A stretch of 12,205 nt of DNA from the NCBI GenBank assembly GCA_027600665.1, contig JADGJL010000903.1, positions 1 to 12,205 of the forward strand, given 5' to 3'. Positions 8,525 through 12,205 of the stretch are shown here, one piece after another. Each line of letters opens with the position of its first letter. The first letter of the stretch is position 1. The notes under the pieces are model-generated. The model was given only the letters and a program-made list of their open reading frames with translations. It was not told the origin of the DNA and searched no databases. Source of the DNA: Irineochytrium annulatum. Taxonomy: Eukaryota; Chytridiomycota; Chytridiomycetes; Chytridiales; Chytridiaceae. Position numbers and translations under genes: made by a program.

Positions 8525-10537
8525 ATGGACGACGTCGACGTCGTGAACGCCCTCCTGTCGGCGATCAAGGTTCCCCTCCGGATTACCTCCGTCCGTGAAT
8601 GCGTTACATCCCTCTTCATCGCCCTGTACGAGGGCCTGTTCGAGATCCGTATCCCGGGCATTGAGCGCGGACCCGCCGCGTCGTCGGCAGGCACGCGCAT
8701 CTCCAACGTCGGGAGGCTGTTGATGGCGCTGGAGAAGAGCCTTGGGCGTGGCACGAGCCTGAGCCACATCTCGGCGCGTGGGGTTGTTGATCAGCGGGAG
8801 ACGGACCTTGGGAATCTGATTGAGGTGTTTGCGGGGATTGGGTGGGCAATGGGTTTGTTGCCGGAGTTGCCGTTCGAGGTGGGGGAGGACGGAAGTGAAG
8901 GTGAGGCGGATGTAGGCGAGGAGGAGAGTTTGAAGACGGAAGCCGGGTCGACGGTTGCACCAGCAGAGAGAAGCGCGTCCCCGGAAGGCTCGAACGCGGC
9001 TTTTTCGAGCACGGGACGGCCTATGAGGACAACGCGTCTTAGACCTGGCGACAGGGCCGTAGATGTCGCCGATGACGTTGAGCACTTCGCTCGAGCGAGG
9101 GAACCCGAATTCAATGACTACCCTTCCATTCCGCGCGTTCGTCCTGCTTCGTCTTTCCTCACGCCTAGTCGGATCATCGGCCACCACTCCCGCCGTCGGA
9201 TCCGCTTTAACATGAACGCGGTGCCGTCACCTGGGAACGTGAACCCGCTCCTCAGAATCCTCCCGACCGACACGCCTCACACGCGCGCGTTGAAGATGCG
9301 GGCGCTGGCCATCATGAGGGAGAAGGTTGAAGTTTCGGGACGGATGAGCAATTTGCCGCAACCGCCGGAGGAGCTTGATTACTCGTCGTTCTTTCGGTTG
9401 CCGAGGGACGGCTCCATGTCAAGAGTTGGACGGTTATCGGTGACGGGTAGCGATGGTGTGGATGAGGGCGAGTCCGGCGATTGGACCGAGGACGATCTCG
9501 CACCCGAGCCGTTCTTCGACGCTGACGACTCGGACGAGGAGCACGCGTCCCTTCAGACGGGGGGCGTGAGGGATCGGAGGAGACCCGCGTCGCTGTCGGA
9601 TTTAAACGAGGAGACGCTAGAGTCTAGCGTCAGGTCGACGTTGGGCGTTGATCGAATAAAGAGGTCGACGAGGGAGTTGATGAGGAAGAAACTGGTGGAG
9701 GATCGACGGAGGGCGCTGGATAGACGGTTGCATAATCGACAGGTTAACCTTGTAAGTGATTTCATTATTACTGTACAGTGCGCTGATTTCGTCGTCGAAG
9801 CAAAAAGTGGTGTCGACGTACAACGATCCGCGGCCCCTGAAAGTCTTTTCGAAGGAGATTGAAACCCAGCAACGAAGTGTAAGTCCCAGTACCGAAGCAC
9901 TTAAGTTTCACCTTTAACTTCTTCTACAGCAACGGAGACAGGCTGAGAGGGAAGCGCTAAGGGAGGCGACGAACGAGGTCTCTGAGCAGAAGCGGCGCGT
10001 CGTGAGAATGGAGCAGAAGAGGCGGGATGCGGAGAAGGAGGTCGCAGCCATTGAGCGTCGACGGCAGCTAAAGGAAGAGAAGGTAATTTATCGGCTTTTC
10101 GTATGTTCTAAGTATATCTGCAGATCGTTGACGATCTCTATCGCGAGTATTTGGCGAATCAGCGCGAAATAACGCGCGAGGTGCTGCGACAGCAGAAAGA
10201 AGCGCGGCGTGCAGCGGAGGCTACTGAAAAGCGCAGAAGGGAGGCGCGGGAGGTCTACAACCGCGATCAGGTGGAGCTACTCGAGCGTCAGCTTCAGGAG
10301 GCGAGGAAGGAGGAGACTATTATCCTAAAGGCCCAGGCTGAGGTATGGTTGATGTATGTTTTGTTTATTTACGATTGGCGATAGGAGATTCGAAAGCTTA
10401 AGAGGGAGCAGAAGGCCATGGCGAAAGACAACATCGTGAGGGCGAAGCAGAAGTTGGAATTCGATGAGTTTGATTTCGACTTACAAAAGGAGGCCGCCGA
10501 GCAGCTCAGACGTGATCTTTTGTTTACTGTATCATAG
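8525..10537 (+). CDS. CEP95-like (DUF5745-type) protein with C-terminal coiled coil
   Basis: Exons: 8525-9751, 9801-9878, 9930-10082, 10124-10342 and 10385-10537; introns of 49, 51, 41 and 42 nt, all GT-AG and all phase 0; product 609 aa. Residues 1-110 (MDDVDVVNALLSAIKVP, then SLFIALYEGLFEIRIPG, then TSLSHISARGVV and GNLIEVFAGI) follow the pattern I know from the N-terminal calponin-homology-like domain of animal centrosomal protein CEP95. Residues about 115-400 are acidic, Ser/Gly-rich and probably disordered, with an Arg-rich patch near 205-220. TYNDPRPLKVFSKE starts near 415. Residues 430-600 are almost all Arg, Lys, Glu and Gln with no proline in long runs, a long coiled coil. ATG 8525 is the first ATG in the open frame and sits directly before the conserved domain. 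CEP95 in animals is at centrosomes and spindle poles; a spindle-pole-body or microtubule role here is inference. Confidence 0.8.
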
Positions 10538-10749
10538 CACACACTATCTTTGCAGCCCAAGTGTCCATACTTGCAGTAATCATACATTGTACAACCCACA
10601 CACCCACCAATACATATACATTGTTCTTTGCGCTAACATAGAGACGCAACCGTTTTGAGAAAAGTCATCTGCATATACAGGAACGATACAGTAACAATAC
10701 GGCCGTTACAGAAACCCCAAGCATGCATAAGATATACAAAGAATCGCTC
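10538..10749. other. Convergent intergenic spacer (3' UTRs)
   Basis: 212 bases between the stop of the CEP95-like gene (TAG at 10535-10537) and the stop of the right-edge gene (TAG on the minus strand at 10752-10750). The middle is rich in CA and TA steps (ACACACCCACC, ATACATATACATTG), in contrast with the GC-rich exons on both sides. No gene is visible; it should carry both polyadenylation regions. Confidence 0.6.
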
Positions 10750-12203
10750 CTACTCTATCACCGCGTGCACCGCCATGAAGGCGAGGTATGCGTCCACCTT
10801 AACGAACTCATAGTTGCAGCGAACGAACCACTCCGCATGCATCGTTTCGACGGGCACGCTCCACGGCCCATCCCCACGCTGGACGATGTAGCAGCGTCGC
10901 CTGGTCGCGTCGGTCGTCAGACCCTTAATCGTCATGATCGGAGGTTTCTTCTTCCTCGCCTCAATCGCCATTCGCACTTCCGTCCCAACGACAAGCAGGT
11001 TCGGCCCCAATCGACTCCCGCCCTGCAACGACTGCGTTTAATCGACCGCACTAATGACATCGAATCTGCGATAAAACTCACCTTTAAGTTCGTCCTCATA
11101 TCATACGCGCCCTCCAACTCGCTTGTCGCAGGTCCCGCCCGCCAGGCCTGCGCCACCATCCACTCAACGGGCTTCTCATACCCATCCGGCGTCCGCACCA
11201 TCCATTCCTCATGCAGCCACGCGATCGGAAACACCAACGGGTCGTTCTTGTCCGTCTGCAGGATGTAACACCGCTTCGCCGCCTTCCTCGAATCCAAATC
11301 CTCCGCCCTCAACACGCCCCGGATCGTGGCGTCAAGATGAGGCCCGCCCCCGCGCTCGATCTTCCGCACTGGCGTGCCCGTGGGTAGGAGCCCGTCCCCC
11401 AGCACAACGCCGTCCTCATGAATCGTACACTTCTTGATCGCGGCCGCCAGGTCGGCCTCGCCGCCGCCCTCGTTCGTCTGCGCCTTCGCAGCCCGCTCGA
11501 CCGACGGTATCTCCTCCGCGACCGCCTCCTTCACCGGCGGGCGCTTCGGCTGCTCCGCAGGCGTGGGTGTCACTGCGGGTGCCCCCTTCGCCACAAGCGC
11601 CGGCTTTACCACGGCCGGCGCCTCCTTCTTAACGGCCGCCGGCTTCGGCAGCCTCTCGATGTACTCCTCGGCTGTAACGTACTTCCCGTCCGCGCCCTTC
11701 ACCAGCCACTCCTCATGCAGCCACTCGATTGGGTACAGCATAAAGTCGTCCTTCTTGAGCTGGATGACATAACACCTCTCCCCATAAAAATCGGATTCCT
11801 CGTCGAGCTCCTTCGCCACACCCCGGATCTCGCCGTCCAAATGGTTCCCGCTCCCGCTCTCGTCCATCATCCGCACGGTCGTCCCCGTCACGAGCAAACC
11901 GCGGCCGAGCGACTTCCCGTCATCTAAAACGAGGTGCCGACGCATGTTCGCGTAGCTCCGGGCCTCCCGGTTCATGTCCGTGTAGTCGCAGAAGCATCGG
12001 CCGCAGTGCTCGAGACCGTGGTCCGGGCAGACGAGGATCTCGGCGCCGTTCTCGAGGTAGGTAATGGGATCCTGGGGCCCCTTCCAGCCGTCGGGGAAGG
12101 CATATACCTTGCTCACGTGGAAAAAGTCGTCCTTCGCCGCGGCGGTTGGGCCGGAGGCGATCCGGGGCTCGGGCTTCGGGGCGGGCTTAGGTTCTGACTT
12201 GGG
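10750..12203 (-). CDS. Unrecognised protein with Cys/His cluster and three ~90-residue modules (5' end missing)
   Basis: I do not recognise a named family. Exons on the minus strand: from the window edge (first full codon 12203-12201) to 11082, and 11022-10750; the intron 11081-11023 is GT-AG, 59 nt, phase 0. 464 residues are visible and the start lies outside the window. Order: a Pro/Lys linker (PKSEPKPAPKPEPR); a cluster CPDHGLEHCGRCFCDYTDMN at about residues 59-78, a possible zinc-binding knuckle; module 1 (about 90-184); an Ala/Pro/Lys-rich linker (about 185-245); module 2 (about 260-354); module 3 (about 374-464). Each module has LG..LL..GT.VR, then an I(R/K)G(V/L) strand, then RCY(V/I)(I/L/V)Q, then P(I/V)..(L/M)H.EW(L/M/F)V. 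Module 3 is the most diverged (MHAEW for WLHEEW). Similar C..H....C..C..D(Y/F) clusters occur in basidiomycete MYND-type proteins, from memory; a match here is uncertain. No signal peptide or membrane segment is visible in this part. Confidence 0.85.
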
Positions 12204-12205
12204 AA

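Noticed and set aside
8249..9187. 312-codon minus-strand open frame over the CEP95-like exon
   Set aside because: It is the antisense of a strongly codon-biased exon; only its last part (from 8458) is real, as COX4 exon 1.
9752..9778. Short intron ending at GTACAG in the CEP95-like gene
   Set aside because: It would be only 27 nt and does not give the conserved TYNDPRPLKVFSKE reading; the acceptor at 9800 gives a 49-nt intron with a GCTGAT branch and keeps frame.
11123..11927. Long plus-strand open frames of Arg/Leu/Pro-rich sequence
   Set aside because: They are antisense to the three-module gene, whose repeated, conserved modules prove the minus-strand reading.

Overview
The window looks like nuclear DNA from a filamentous basidiomycete, most likely an agaricomycete. 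The genes carry many very short GT-AG introns (about 41-69 nt, with CTAAC/CTGAC/CTAAT-like branch sites), exons are GC-rich with C/G-ending codons, and intergenic spacers are short. There is no bacterial operon structure, CRISPR array or phage gene. Exon limits come from reading splice sites by eye and checking phase; no transcript or database evidence was available.

Layout. (1) 1-2558 is a poorly organised left flank. It holds an A17 tract, a broken ankyrin-repeat fragment on the + strand (about 95-735), several protein-like but disconnected open stretches on the - strand (525-2524), including one that splices into a 99-codon open frame (1312-917), and a hairpin with a T tract (1712-1755). 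(2) 2559-7317 (+) is a complete 5-oxoprolinase gene of 17 exons and 16 introns, about 1327 aa; one intron can only be read in frame as a GC-AG intron. (3) 7659-8458 (-) is cytochrome c oxidase zinc subunit Vb (fungal COX4), 4 exons, 165 aa. (4) 8525-10537 (+) is a 609-aa, 5-exon protein with an N-terminal domain like that of the animal centrosomal protein CEP95 and a C-terminal coiled coil. (5) 10750-12203 (-) is the 3' part of an unrecognised gene with a small Cys/His cluster and three copies of an approximately 90-residue module; its start lies beyond the right edge.

The recognised genes are functionally unrelated housekeeping genes: glutathione turnover in the cytosol, respiratory complex IV in the mitochondrion, and a probable spindle-pole or microtubule-related scaffold. 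Their arrangement is compact: oxoprolinase and COX4 converge, COX4 and the CEP95-like gene diverge with only 66 bp between their start codons, and the CEP95-like gene converges with the right-edge gene. I see no convincing new multi-gene system. The points most worth checking are the triple-module protein, the CEP95-like protein in a fungus, the GC-AG intron, and the unexplained - strand coding-like stretches in the left flank.
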